From contig NZ_CP013421.1 in the NCBI RefSeq assembly GCF_001718695.1, positions 248,001-312,000 on the forward strand: 64,000 nucleotides of DNA, in the 5' to 3' direction. How positions within the stretch are numbered: position 1 is the stretch's first letter; each line of letters opens with the position of its first letter. A program made the position numbers and the translations under genes. Source of the stretch: Burkholderia ubonensis. GTDB taxonomy: Bacteria > Pseudomonadota > Gammaproteobacteria > Burkholderiales > Burkholderiaceae. This document shows positions 56,065-63,153 of this stretch, in pieces. A model generated the notes under the pieces. It worked only from the letters and a program-made list of their open reading frames with translations. It did no database searches and had not been told where the DNA came from.

Positions 56065-56577
56065 CTATTTCTGCGGCCCCATGATGTTCTCCAGGTGTTC
56101 GCCCGGAAGCACGATCTCCGTGCGCCGGTTCAGCGCACGCCCCTGCGCCGTGTCGTTGGTCACGACCGGGTTGTCAAACGCAAACCCGTGCGTCGTAACG
56201 CGCGAGGCTGCGATACCCCGTTGGATCAGCGCGTCGGCAACCATCTCGGCCCGTGCCTCGGACAAGTGCTGGTTGTATTCGCGCGTGCCGACGTTGTCGG
56301 TATAGCCATTCACCTCGATCGGCCTGTCGCTGCGGCTGAGCAGCACGACCGACCGGTCCACGACCGGCCCGGCATCGGCGCGCAAGTTGGATTTGTCGAA
56401 GTCGAACAGGACCGTCTCGGGCAGCCGCACCAGGACCCCCTTCGCCGAGGGCTCGACGGTGATGCCCACCGCCTGATTCGCCGCGACCTCCTGGTCGCGG
56501 TTCAACGCCGGTTCGCTGGCGCAGCCGACCAGCAGCACGGCCGCGCTCATTACCGCAATTCCCATCGTTGTTCTCAT
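56065..56577 (-). CDS. OmpA-like peptidoglycan-binding lipoprotein
   Basis: 170 residues. The lipoprotein signal ends in LLVGC, and the mature part is a single OmpA_C domain: [39 protein letters not shown] (NGxTDxxG...N..LS) and [12 protein letters not shown] with the Arg that contacts peptidoglycan. It would anchor the outer membrane to the cell wall. The ATG overlaps the stop of the small upstream ORF (ATGA). Confidence 0.92.
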   Translation of the reverse strand: MRTTMGIAVMSAAVLLVGCASEPALNRDQEVAANQAVGITVEPSAKGVLVRLPETVLFDFDKSNLRADAGPVVDRSVVLLSRSDRPIEVNGYTDNVGTREYNQHLSEARAEMVADALIQRGIAASRVTTHGFAFDNPVVTNDTAQGRALNRRTEIVLPGEHLENIMGPQK

Positions 56578-56843
56578 GATTTCCTCCCGCTGTTGAGTTG
56601 GATCAATACCACTAACAAATGCTGCTTCAATGCCTCGCCTGGGGCGACGCCGTCACTCGGACCTGCGATCTCCTCCATGCTCGCCACCCAGAACTGCGTC
56701 GGTACCTGAACCTGACGATTCGCGTCCGTTACAGGCCCGGTGCAATAGCCGATCACCGGCATCGCGAACCGCAACACCAGCACGGACCCCAGCCACCATG
56801 TGCGTAGCGTCGGCGCATCGCGACGGACGTCATGTGCAAGCAA
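56574..56843 (-). CDS. Small putative membrane protein between DUF937 and OmpA-like genes
   Basis: 89 residues. The N-terminus has one hydrophobic stretch (WWLGSVLVLRFAMPVIGYC); the rest is hydrophilic (QFWVASMEEIAGPSDGVAPG). Its stop overlaps the OmpA-like start, and it starts 18 bp after the DUF937 stop. In DUF937-OmpA fusion proteins a membrane helix links the two domains, so this ORF may correspond to that linker now split into a separate gene. No family match on its own. Confidence 0.5.
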   Translation of the reverse strand: MLAHDVRRDAPTLRTWWLGSVLVLRFAMPVIGYCTGPVTDANRQVQVPTQFWVASMEEIAGPSDGVAPGEALKQHLLVVLIQLNSGRKS

Positions 56844-56861
56844 GACGAGCGCCGTTGGCGC

Positions 56862-57443
56862 TTACGTGGCACAGGCTCTTGCATCATGTGTCTTGAACGA
56901 TCCCAGCCCAAGCGCGCTCCAGTACCGAAGCGAGAGCCGCTCAAACAGGGTTTCCTTGACTCCCGTGAGCACGTGTTCGACATTTGCGCTCATCAACGCC
57001 TTGTCACGCGTTGCATCGCGCTTGATCATCGCGAACATGAACGGCGCGACCATCGCCGTAAGCGTCGCGGCGCCTTGCGCCGTCAAGCCCGAGCGCTCGG
57101 CCAGCGTGTCGTGGAAACACGCGAGCCGCTCGCCGAGCAGCGTGTCCAGCTGGATCTGACCCAGCCCCACCAGCCGACGAGGGGCATCGCCGACAGAGAA
57201 CAGTTCGTGCGTGCCTTGCGACAACAGGTCAGGGTCCGTCGAGGACCTCCTCAACACGCGCATGAGTGCTTCGTGTCCGTCACCTTGCAGGCCATGGTGG
57301 GCTGTAATACCCAGCAGGTTCGGCAAGACTGATTCGACGCCGGCCCGAACCGCGAAGACTGGTTCTTCCAGATAAGCCGGTACCTGTTGCTCGATGGGTT
57401 GAGCAATCAACACTTGCAATGCGTAAAGCATGTCGTTTGGCAT
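56862..57443 (-). CDS. DUF937-domain protein
   Basis: 193 residues, mostly helical, with the DUF937/YidB-like repeats (ESVLPNLLGITAHHGLQGDG, FSVGDAPRRLVGLGQIQLDTLL, ERSGLTAQGAATLTAMVAPFMFAMI). The role of DUF937 is unknown. In Burkholderia-type genomes the domain often precedes an OmpA domain in one protein; here DUF937, a small membrane ORF and OmpA follow each other as three genes. Confidence 0.8.
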   Translation of the reverse strand: MPNDMLYALQVLIAQPIEQQVPAYLEEPVFAVRAGVESVLPNLLGITAHHGLQGDGHEALMRVLRRSSTDPDLLSQGTHELFSVGDAPRRLVGLGQIQLDTLLGERLACFHDTLAERSGLTAQGAATLTAMVAPFMFAMIKRDATRDKALMSANVEHVLTGVKETLFERLSLRYWSALGLGSFKTHDARACAT

Positions 57444-57469
57444 CGTGGACCCTCCTGGTTAGAACACGC

Positions 57470-57799
57470 TCAGTCGACATTCGCGGGCGCGTCAGCCTGA
57501 GCGATCCGAAAATCCTCCGGATCCCGTCCTGCGATCCATCGCGGCGGCCTGCCCCGCCCCGACCACGTCAGGCCCGTCTTTGGATCGCGATAGCACGGTT
57601 CAGCCTTCCGCACCGGTCGCCCTCCGAAGGCTTCGTCTTCCTCGAGCAAATCAATATCGCTCGGGCTGATGTCGTACTCACGGATCAACCGGACAATCTG
57701 GCGTAGCACGTCCAGACGTCTCGTCGACCGGTGCCTGGCTATCTTCGCGTCCAGGCGCGCACGCCTGGCCAGAAGTTCCTTCATCGCATCGCTATCCAT
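57470..57799 (-). CDS. H-NS-family nucleoid protein (intact)
   Basis: 109 residues from ATG 57799, with AGGAGC upstream; the longer frame to 57955 is not supported. The N-terminal coiled coil (MKELLARRARLDAKIARHRS) precedes a linker with REYDISPSDIDLLEE and the DNA-binding domain YRDPKTGLTWSGRGRPPRWI. It is the only one of three H-NS-family genes in the window with an unbroken frame. It may silence the AT-rich adhesin control region. It is followed by DUF937 and OmpA-like genes. Confidence 0.9.
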   Translation of the reverse strand: MDSDAMKELLARRARLDAKIARHRSTRRLDVLRQIVRLIREYDISPSDIDLLEEDEAFGGRPVRKAEPCYRDPKTGLTWSGRGRPPRWIAGRDPEDFRIAQADAPANVD

Positions 57800-57890
57800 G
57801 TCAGCTCCTTTGATCGCCCGTCGCCCCACACGCCGGCGTGTGCGGTGTCGCGCGAGCGTCGATACGGCGGGCTGAATCAGATCCTGGCTA

Positions 57891-58085
57891 TTACCTGGCC
57901 GTGTGCACGCGATAGTGCACGGCCTGATGCTTGGCGTGATGGCGCAGGTTCGCATACGAGGCCTGCGCGGTCACGGCACCGACGATTACGATGCTCATCA
58001 TCGAGATAAACACCCCTTCATCAGCTTTTCCTGAGTCGTGGTCAAGCAAAAACGCGGTCGCTCGTGCCGCATAAAACTCTGTCAT
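57891..58085 (-). CDS. Small protein with one membrane-like segment, coupled to the methyltransferase
   Basis: 64 residues from ATG 58085, which overlaps the methyltransferase stop (ATGA). The middle is hydrophobic (FISMMSIVIVGAVTAQASYA) and the C-terminus is His-rich (RHHAKHQAVHYRVH). The coupling supports a real gene. Function unknown. Confidence 0.55.
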   Translation of the reverse strand: MTEFYAARATAFLLDHDSGKADEGVFISMMSIVIVGAVTAQASYANLRHHAKHQAVHYRVHTAR

Positions 58086-58771
58086 TCGGTGCCAGGCGAA
58101 CCGGGCGGAAGCGTTCGCAACCGCGCACGCAGGTCCGCGATCTCCCACAACCCCAGACACCGGTCGTACTGCGCAATCGTTCCGAACTCCGGATAAGTGA
58201 TCGATTCATGGCTGCCTTCGATCAGCAATGCGCGCAGCGGCGGCAGGTCATACGGCGCCATCTCCAGATTGATCGGCGTCCAACCGCCCGTCTGAATATC
58301 GCCGTTACGCGGATACGAGCGATACGTGAAGGTCGTCGTGAGGACATACTGCGCGTTCGTGCGGCACAGGTTATGCAGCGCCCGGAACACATCCGCGGGC
58401 GAGAAGTGGAACAGGCAGTCACGGCACAGGATCAGGTCAACATCCGGCAGTCGATCCTTCAATAGGTCCAAGCACACGAAGCTACGCCGCGCCGATGCAT
58501 AAGCTGCCTGATTGGCGCGCACAATTTCCTCGACGATGTCCGCGCCGATGTACCTGATATCATCCAGATCGACGTGGCGCATCCAGTTGAAGTCACCGCA
58601 CGGTACGTCGAGGATGGAACGTATGCCCAGACGCTGCAGCAAGCCAGGCAGCTCTCGGATGATGCGCTCGGTGTTACGCAGTTCGGAACCCCATCCCGAA
58701 ACACTCTCGCTCGAGTGCCATGCTTGCTCGCGATAGATTCTAGAAAACACTTCGGCAGTCGGGTCCGACAT
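58082..58771 (-). CDS. Class I SAM-dependent methyltransferase
   Basis: 229 residues from ATG 58771 (MSDPTAEVFSRIYREQAWHS). Motif I is ILDVPCGDFNWMRHVDL; then IRYIGADIVEEIV, VDLILCRDCLFHFSPADVF and TTTFTYRSY follow the Rossmann order of class I enzymes. The target is not evident from sequence; related proteins are annotated only as class I methyltransferases. In this train it may modify a sugar, a glycan or a protein of the envelope. It sits between a lipoprotein gene and a coupled small ORF. Confidence 0.85.
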   Translation of the reverse strand: MSDPTAEVFSRIYREQAWHSSESVSGWGSELRNTERIIRELPGLLQRLGIRSILDVPCGDFNWMRHVDLDDIRYIGADIVEEIVRANQAAYASARRSFVCLDLLKDRLPDVDLILCRDCLFHFSPADVFRALHNLCRTNAQYVLTTTFTYRSYPRNGDIQTGGWTPINLEMAPYDLPPLRALLIEGSHESITYPEFGTIAQYDRCLGLWEIADLRARLRTLPPGSPGTE

Positions 58772-58833
58772 GGTCGATACGTCCCATCGAGTCAATAAAA
58801 AGATCAGGTTGAACAGGCCCGGCGGGTCGCGCG

Positions 58834-59274
58834 TCACGGCCCACAGTCGTCGGTCGAGCCGCGCAGACGCGGATAGCCCGGTTGCGCTGAGTCGATCACA
58901 TCGACACACCGACCGGGGGCGACCTTGCTGGTAGTGTCGAGCTGACGCAGGGTGCCGTCGGATAGCCGCACCTCGTAGTGATAGACGGGTGCTGAGCCTC
59001 CGCGCTCGAACAGGCGCGACAGATCGAAACCGAGTCCCGCTCCCAAAAAGCCACCGCTGCTGATACCGGATCCACCGAGGTAGCCGCCCCCGACTTCGGC
59101 CGTGGTGCCGCTGCCCTGTTGCGCAAAATCGACGCGCCGCACCACCCGCGCGAGGACCACTTTGGCGTCGGCCGGCAATGCGGGGGCTTCCGCATCGAGC
59201 GTGTTGCAGCCCGCCAGCACCCCCGCGATCGCCCACGCAAGGCCCATGGCCACCCCTTGTTTCATCCAGCGCAT
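58834..59274 (-). CDS. Outer-membrane lipoprotein, Gly-rich
   Basis: 146 residues from ATG 59274 (MRWMKQGVAMGLAWAIAG). The lipobox is VLAGC. After the acylated Cys comes a Gly-rich segment (TTAEVGGGYLGGSGISSGGF) that could pack in a membrane or between beta strands, then VYHYEVRLSDGTLRQLDTT and a Cys pair (GRCVDVID, DDCGP). The layout recalls SlyB-like glycine-zipper lipoproteins, but the match is weak. Confidence 0.75.
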   Translation of the reverse strand: MRWMKQGVAMGLAWAIAGVLAGCNTLDAEAPALPADAKVVLARVVRRVDFAQQGSGTTAEVGGGYLGGSGISSGGFLGAGLGFDLSRLFERGGSAPVYHYEVRLSDGTLRQLDTTSKVAPGRCVDVIDSAQPGYPRLRGSTDDCGP

Positions 59275-59317
59275 GCTGTTCTCCTTTCGCTTGAACATCG
59301 CATTGACCCGCCTGCGA

Positions 59318-59554
59318 CTACCGCCATCGCACGGCCGCGCCGCGCGGCGATGCGACCACGCGCGGCACCGGCGGTTCGGCGCTCTGCAGCACGATCACCA
59401 GCATGGCGATCAGCCCCAGCGCGAAACCGAGTAGTACGCCCAGTCCGAGCTGGCGCGACGTCGACAAACGCCGTGCGGCCCTCACCATGCGATCGCACCA
59501 GGCGCGCGCGATGTGGCGGATATTGCCCCTTGCTCTAGAATCGCGTGCCGACAT
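59318..59554 (-). CDS. Small single-pass membrane protein
   Basis: 78 residues from ATG 59554. A basic N-terminal part (RHIARAWCDRMVRAARRLST) is followed by one membrane helix (LGVLLGFALGLIAMLVIVL) and a short basic tail. Its start lies inside the 3' end of the tiny lipoprotein gene (20-bp overlap), which suggests coupled translation. No family recognised. Confidence 0.7.
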   Translation of the reverse strand: MSARDSRARGNIRHIARAWCDRMVRAARRLSTSRQLGLGVLLGFALGLIAMLVIVLQSAEPPVPRVVASPRGAAVRWR

Positions 59555-59678
59555 GGCATCCTCCAGCGCCACCGCCGTTGGTCGCCATCCCTGCGCATCC
59601 GAACAGACCACATCCGGAGAGCAGCAGCGCGGCAAGCGCGCCGGCGAGAGCGGCGCGCCAGGACCGGCCGTGGGTCAT
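59535..59678 (-). CDS. Tiny lipoprotein (47 residues)
   Basis: The ATG at 59678 overlaps the stop of the TPR gene (ATGA). The product has a signal sequence ALAGALAALLLSGC with lipobox LSGC, then the Cys- and Gly-rich CGLFGCAGMATNGGGAGGCH. The clean lipobox and coupling make a real gene likely. The mature part would be under 30 residues with four Cys, including the lipidated one. Confidence 0.75.
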   Translation of the reverse strand: MTHGRSWRAALAGALAALLLSGCGLFGCAGMATNGGGAGGCHVGTRF

Positions 59679-61564
59679 GTCGACTCCCTCGCGCGACGCG
59701 TCGTCGATGCGTCATTCGAATTGCCTTTCGATGTACGTTTCGGCGAGTAATCCGGCACCGGGCCGCGTTTCACCGCCAGCGCACTCAGATCCTTGACCAC
59801 CTGCTCGAGCACTGGTGTCCAGTCGCCGTAGTCCGCCTGCCGATACAGCGTGACGCTCGGATACCAGGGGCTGTCGCGGCGCTCGGTCATCCACACCCAA
59901 TGCGGATTGACGTCGAGCAGCACCCAGGTCGGTCGCCCCATGGCGGCAGCCAGGTGGGCCACCGATGTGCACACCGTGATCACGAGGTCAAGATTGGCAA
60001 TGATCGCGGCCGTGTCGTCGAAGCTGTGCAATTCCTCGGATACGTCGACGAGCGTCATGCCGCCCGCGCGAAGCGCCGCTACGTCCTCGGCAGCGTCGAG
60101 CTGAAGGCTGAACCACTCGATCGCCTGGGCGCTTGCGAATACCTGGGCGAGCGCTTGCGGCGGCACTGAGCGCAGCGCATTGCGCTGGTGGCTGCGGCTG
60201 CCACTCCACACCAGCCCAACCTTCAAGGCCGAGCTCGCCTTCTGCAGCCGGCGGCGCCATGCGTCGAGCTTGGCGGGATTCGCGCGGAGGTAATTGGTTC
60301 GAACGGGCAACTGCTCGGGCGTGATCCCCTGCATGAACGGGATGCTCGCCAGCGGCAGATGGAAGTCCGCCCGCGGCAGCTCGGCCTGATCGTGTGGCAC
60401 CACGGTGTCCACCACCCCGTGCAAACTGCGAGCCAGCAATGTCTGCAAGTGCTGGAAGCCGGAGTAGATGAGCGAGCCACCCTCGCGCTCGACCCGCTCA
60501 GCCAACGCCGGAACGAAGCGCACGAACTGGAACACATCTCCGTGGCCCTGCTCGCCCCACACGAACAGCGTCTTGCCCGCGAGCGGCTCACCCTGCCAGC
60601 GCGGCATGGGAAGGTTCGGCGCGACGTCGCGCAACTCGGGCGAGCCGGCCCATCGCGCCTCGTGGTGCAACCAGCCGTTGCTATAGTCGCCCAGCAGTAG
60701 CTCAAGCATCGCGACCGACCACATCATCGACGCGTTGCTCGGCTCGAGCGAGAGCGCACGCTGCGCGACGTGCAGCGCTGCCTGCCACTGCTGGCACTCC
60801 TTGAGCACGTACGAATATGTTTGCAGCGCGGTCGGATAGTTTGGCGCGAGCGCACAGGCGCGCTCGACCGCGACCAGCGCATCGTCGAGTTTCCCCTGTT
60901 TAAGCGCGGCGGTCGCCAGGTTGGTCCAGGCTAGCGCATTGCCCGGGTCCAAGCGCAGCGCGAGCCCCAGTTCGTGCTGGGCGCTCGCGTATGCCTTCAG
61001 CTCGAGGTGCGCCGCGCCGATATTGTTGTGCAGCATCGGCGCGTGCGGGTCGCGCTGTGCGACCTCTGCGTAGGCATCCATGGCTTGCTGATGCATGCGC
61101 GCGCGCTGATAGACGAGCCCTAGCGCGAACCAGCGCGTCGCCTCGCCGGGCTTGTGCTGACAGCGCATCAACGCAAGTCGGATCGCATTCGCGTGATGGC
61201 CAAGCTGCGACGACACCTCGATCCATTCCTGCACCCAGTCCTCGTCGAACGCATCCTCGACCGAGGCGTGCGCAAAAGCCTCGTCGGCCGCCTTTAGGTC
61301 ACCCAGGCTCAACGCCACCCGCGCCCGCTCGATCTCCATCGCGCGGGTGGACGGATAGTGCACGCAGTAGACGTCAAGCAGTGCGCGTGCCTGATCGGCT
61401 CGCCCGCGCAGGCGCAGCAACTGACTCATCAGCGTATACGCCTGGGCGTCGTCGTTCCTCGGACGGTAGTGGTTCAGCGCGCGTTGCGCGCCGAGCAAAT
61501 CGCCCGTCTCCAACAAGTCTTCGACCTGCGTGAGACTCTCGATCGTTTCGTGCGTTGTTACCAT
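59675..61564 (-). CDS. TPR protein with glycosyltransferase-like C-terminal domain
   Basis: About 629 residues from ATG 61564 (MVTTHETIESLTQVEDLLET); ATG 61576 is an alternative. Residues ~1-300 form TPR repeats (AYTLMSQLLRLRGRADQARA, WFALGLVYQRARMHQQAMDAY, LHNNIGAAHLELKAYASAQHE, AWTNLATAALKQGKLDDAL). The C-terminal half has the fold of ADP-heptose/GT9-like transferases (KTLFVWGEQGHGDVFQFVRF, KVGLVWSGSRSHQRNALRS, DLVITVCTSVAHLAAAMGRP, WVLLDVNPHWVWM). Such TPR-GT proteins are candidates for modifying surface adhesins. The gene opens a coupled string with the tiny lipoprotein. Confidence 0.85.
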   Translation of the reverse strand: MVTTHETIESLTQVEDLLETGDLLGAQRALNHYRPRNDDAQAYTLMSQLLRLRGRADQARALLDVYCVHYPSTRAMEIERARVALSLGDLKAADEAFAHASVEDAFDEDWVQEWIEVSSQLGHHANAIRLALMRCQHKPGEATRWFALGLVYQRARMHQQAMDAYAEVAQRDPHAPMLHNNIGAAHLELKAYASAQHELGLALRLDPGNALAWTNLATAALKQGKLDDALVAVERACALAPNYPTALQTYSYVLKECQQWQAALHVAQRALSLEPSNASMMWSVAMLELLLGDYSNGWLHHEARWAGSPELRDVAPNLPMPRWQGEPLAGKTLFVWGEQGHGDVFQFVRFVPALAERVEREGGSLIYSGFQHLQTLLARSLHGVVDTVVPHDQAELPRADFHLPLASIPFMQGITPEQLPVRTNYLRANPAKLDAWRRRLQKASSALKVGLVWSGSRSHQRNALRSVPPQALAQVFASAQAIEWFSLQLDAAEDVAALRAGGMTLVDVSEELHSFDDTAAIIANLDLVITVCTSVAHLAAAMGRPTWVLLDVNPHWVWMTERRDSPWYPSVTLYRQADYGDWTPVLEQVVKDLSALAVKRGPVPDYSPKRTSKGNSNDASTTRRAREST

Positions 61565-61587
61565 GCTGTGCCCCATCGTTTTGCTGA

Positions 61588-61899
61588 TTAATTGAATTGC
61601 GAGGCGAGCACCGCGCCCATCAGCGCGCCAACCAGCCAGCCCACCGATCGCCCGAGCCACACCGCCGCGTCGACAGGGGAACTCAGCACCTCATGACGGT
61701 GCAGCCGCCTGCTCACAAGAGGTTGAGTAAAAAGCAACCCACCGGCCACCACGAACGTCACGCCAAATTGCGTCCACGCCCGCGCAATCCAGTGCCCCGC
61801 CAAGTCGTCGAGCAATCCCATGCCGACGACCACAATCGCGATGGTCAGTGCGATACCGATCAACGTATTACCCACGAACCTGTCCGTGTAATCCGTCAC
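61588..61899 (-). CDS. Small membrane protein, paralogue 1
   Basis: 103 residues from GTG 61899, with AAGGAGG upstream. The start VTDYTDRFVGNTLIGIALT resembles the start of the next upstream gene (SFDSTDRFVANVFGAGAMT). Three hydrophobic segments (LTIAIVVVGMGLLDDLAG, FGVTFVVAGGLLFTQPLV, GWLVGALMGAVLASQF). An inner-membrane protein of unknown function in the same train as the TPR gene. Confidence 0.7.
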   Translation of the reverse strand: MTDYTDRFVGNTLIGIALTIAIVVVGMGLLDDLAGHWIARAWTQFGVTFVVAGGLLFTQPLVSRRLHRHEVLSSPVDAAVWLGRSVGWLVGALMGAVLASQFN

Positions 61900-61936
61900 A
61901 GTGCCCCTCCTTTGCGCTCTTCCTTGCGCCTCATGC

Positions 61937-62284
61937 TCATGGCAACGGCGAGCCCCACCACAGCACAAAGGCGTTGCCCATCAACAAACCCGCCACGATG
62001 CCCACCACGCGCCCCTGCCGGGCAGCCCGTCGCGCCCCGCTATCACGGTGCAGCCACGAGCGCTTCCGAGTTCGGTATGCCAACCCGGTCGCCATCGCAT
62101 ACACGAGTGTCACGAACGCAACGGTCACCACCGTCGTAAGCGCAAGTCGCTGCCATCCCGAGATACGGTTCATCGTCGGCCACACCATCTCCAACAGACC
62201 CACCATCATCGTCATCGCGCACGTCATCGCGCCTGCACCAAACACGTTGGCCACAAAGCGGTCGGTGCTATCAAACGACCTCAC
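61937..62284 (-). CDS. Small membrane protein, paralogue 2
   Basis: 115 residues from GTG 62284, with AAGGAGGCGG upstream. It has the TDRFVAN start shared with paralogue 1 and the same three-helix plan (CAMTMMVGLLEMVW, ALTTVVTVAFVTLVYAMATG, RVVGIVAGLLMGNAFVL). A basic loop (RTRKRSWLHRD) separates helices two and three. Probably arose by duplication with its neighbour. Function unknown. Confidence 0.7.
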   Translation of the reverse strand: MRSFDSTDRFVANVFGAGAMTCAMTMMVGLLEMVWPTMNRISGWQRLALTTVVTVAFVTLVYAMATGLAYRTRKRSWLHRDSGARRAARQGRVVGIVAGLLMGNAFVLWWGSPLP

Positions 62285-62297
62285 CCCGCCTCCTTAA

Positions 62298-63149
62298 TCA
62301 CCGGACGATCCGGGCGTGCTCGGCGAGTCCCGCCACGAGCCGCTCGAAGGCTGCATTGCGGCCCCGGGCTTCGAGGAACTTCCGCACGCCGGGCGCCGCC
62401 ACGTCGTAGCTCGGTGTCTGCGTCGGTCGGCTTGCTTCGAGCTTGACGATCACGAACTGCCCTGCCACTGCGATCGGCGTCGAGCTCACGTGGCCTGGCT
62501 GCAGGCGAGCGATTTCCTGCGCGATCGGCAGCGCCACCCCCATCGTTTTCCCCTCGGCGGGCGGCGTCTTAAAGCTCACCCAGGGCAACGCTCCGCCAGC
62601 CTCGCGCGTGCTATCCATGCTGGTCTCGCGCGCCACCTCGTCAAACGCGACCCCGGCTTTCAGCTTCTCGAGCACACCGGCGGCGCTCGCCGCATCCCGC
62701 ACCGCGATGATCCGCGTCTGATACTCGCGCGGGCCTTGCTCCGCGACCATCGCGTCGTAGGCCGACTTGACCTGTGCATCCGTGACGGCTGGCACCTGCA
62801 GATGGCGCTCCAGGTACAGCCGGTTCTCGGCGTTCACGCGCGTCGTTCCCGTCAACCCCGCGACCGTCGGCGCACGGTCCAGGCCTTCGCCAAGCGCCGC
62901 CTGCCGAACCAGTTCGCGCCCGATGAGCCCGCGCACGGCAACCTCGCGCATTTCTGGACTGTCGGGCAAGTGCGTCTTGGCCAGCACGTCGTCCACCTCG
63001 CCGCGCACGATCGGCACGTCGTTCACCAGCGCGACCGTGCCCGTCGGCAATGCCACCTGCGCCGACGCGGATGATTCCGCGGCGCGCCCCATTGCGGCGG
63101 CCAGACACCCCACCAGCATCCAGCCGGCCATGTACGCTCTGTGTTTCAT
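62298..63149 (-). CDS. Periplasmic parvulin-type peptidyl-prolyl isomerase (PpiC/SurA-like)
   Basis: 283 residues. Signal peptide ending near GRAAES; helical chaperone part (VNDVPIVRGEVDDVLAKTHL, RGLIGRELVRQAALGEGL); rotamase domain with YQTRIIAVRDAASAAGVLEK, FDEVARETSMDSTREAGGAL and LQPGHVSSTPIAVAGQFVIV. It catalyses prolyl isomerisation and helps outer-membrane proteins cross the periplasm. In a train of envelope genes near a trimeric autotransporter it may be a dedicated chaperone. Confidence 0.9.
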   Translation of the reverse strand: MKHRAYMAGWMLVGCLAAAMGRAAESSASAQVALPTGTVALVNDVPIVRGEVDDVLAKTHLPDSPEMREVAVRGLIGRELVRQAALGEGLDRAPTVAGLTGTTRVNAENRLYLERHLQVPAVTDAQVKSAYDAMVAEQGPREYQTRIIAVRDAASAAGVLEKLKAGVAFDEVARETSMDSTREAGGALPWVSFKTPPAEGKTMGVALPIAQEIARLQPGHVSSTPIAVAGQFVIVKLEASRPTQTPSYDVAAPGVRKFLEARGRNAAFERLVAGLAEHARIVR

Positions 63150-63153
63150 TGAT

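Noticed and set aside
58771..59236. Extension of the methyltransferase frame to 59236
   Set aside because: The added part is antisense-like and overlaps the lipoprotein gene in another frame; the SAM-binding protein fits the ATG at 58771.
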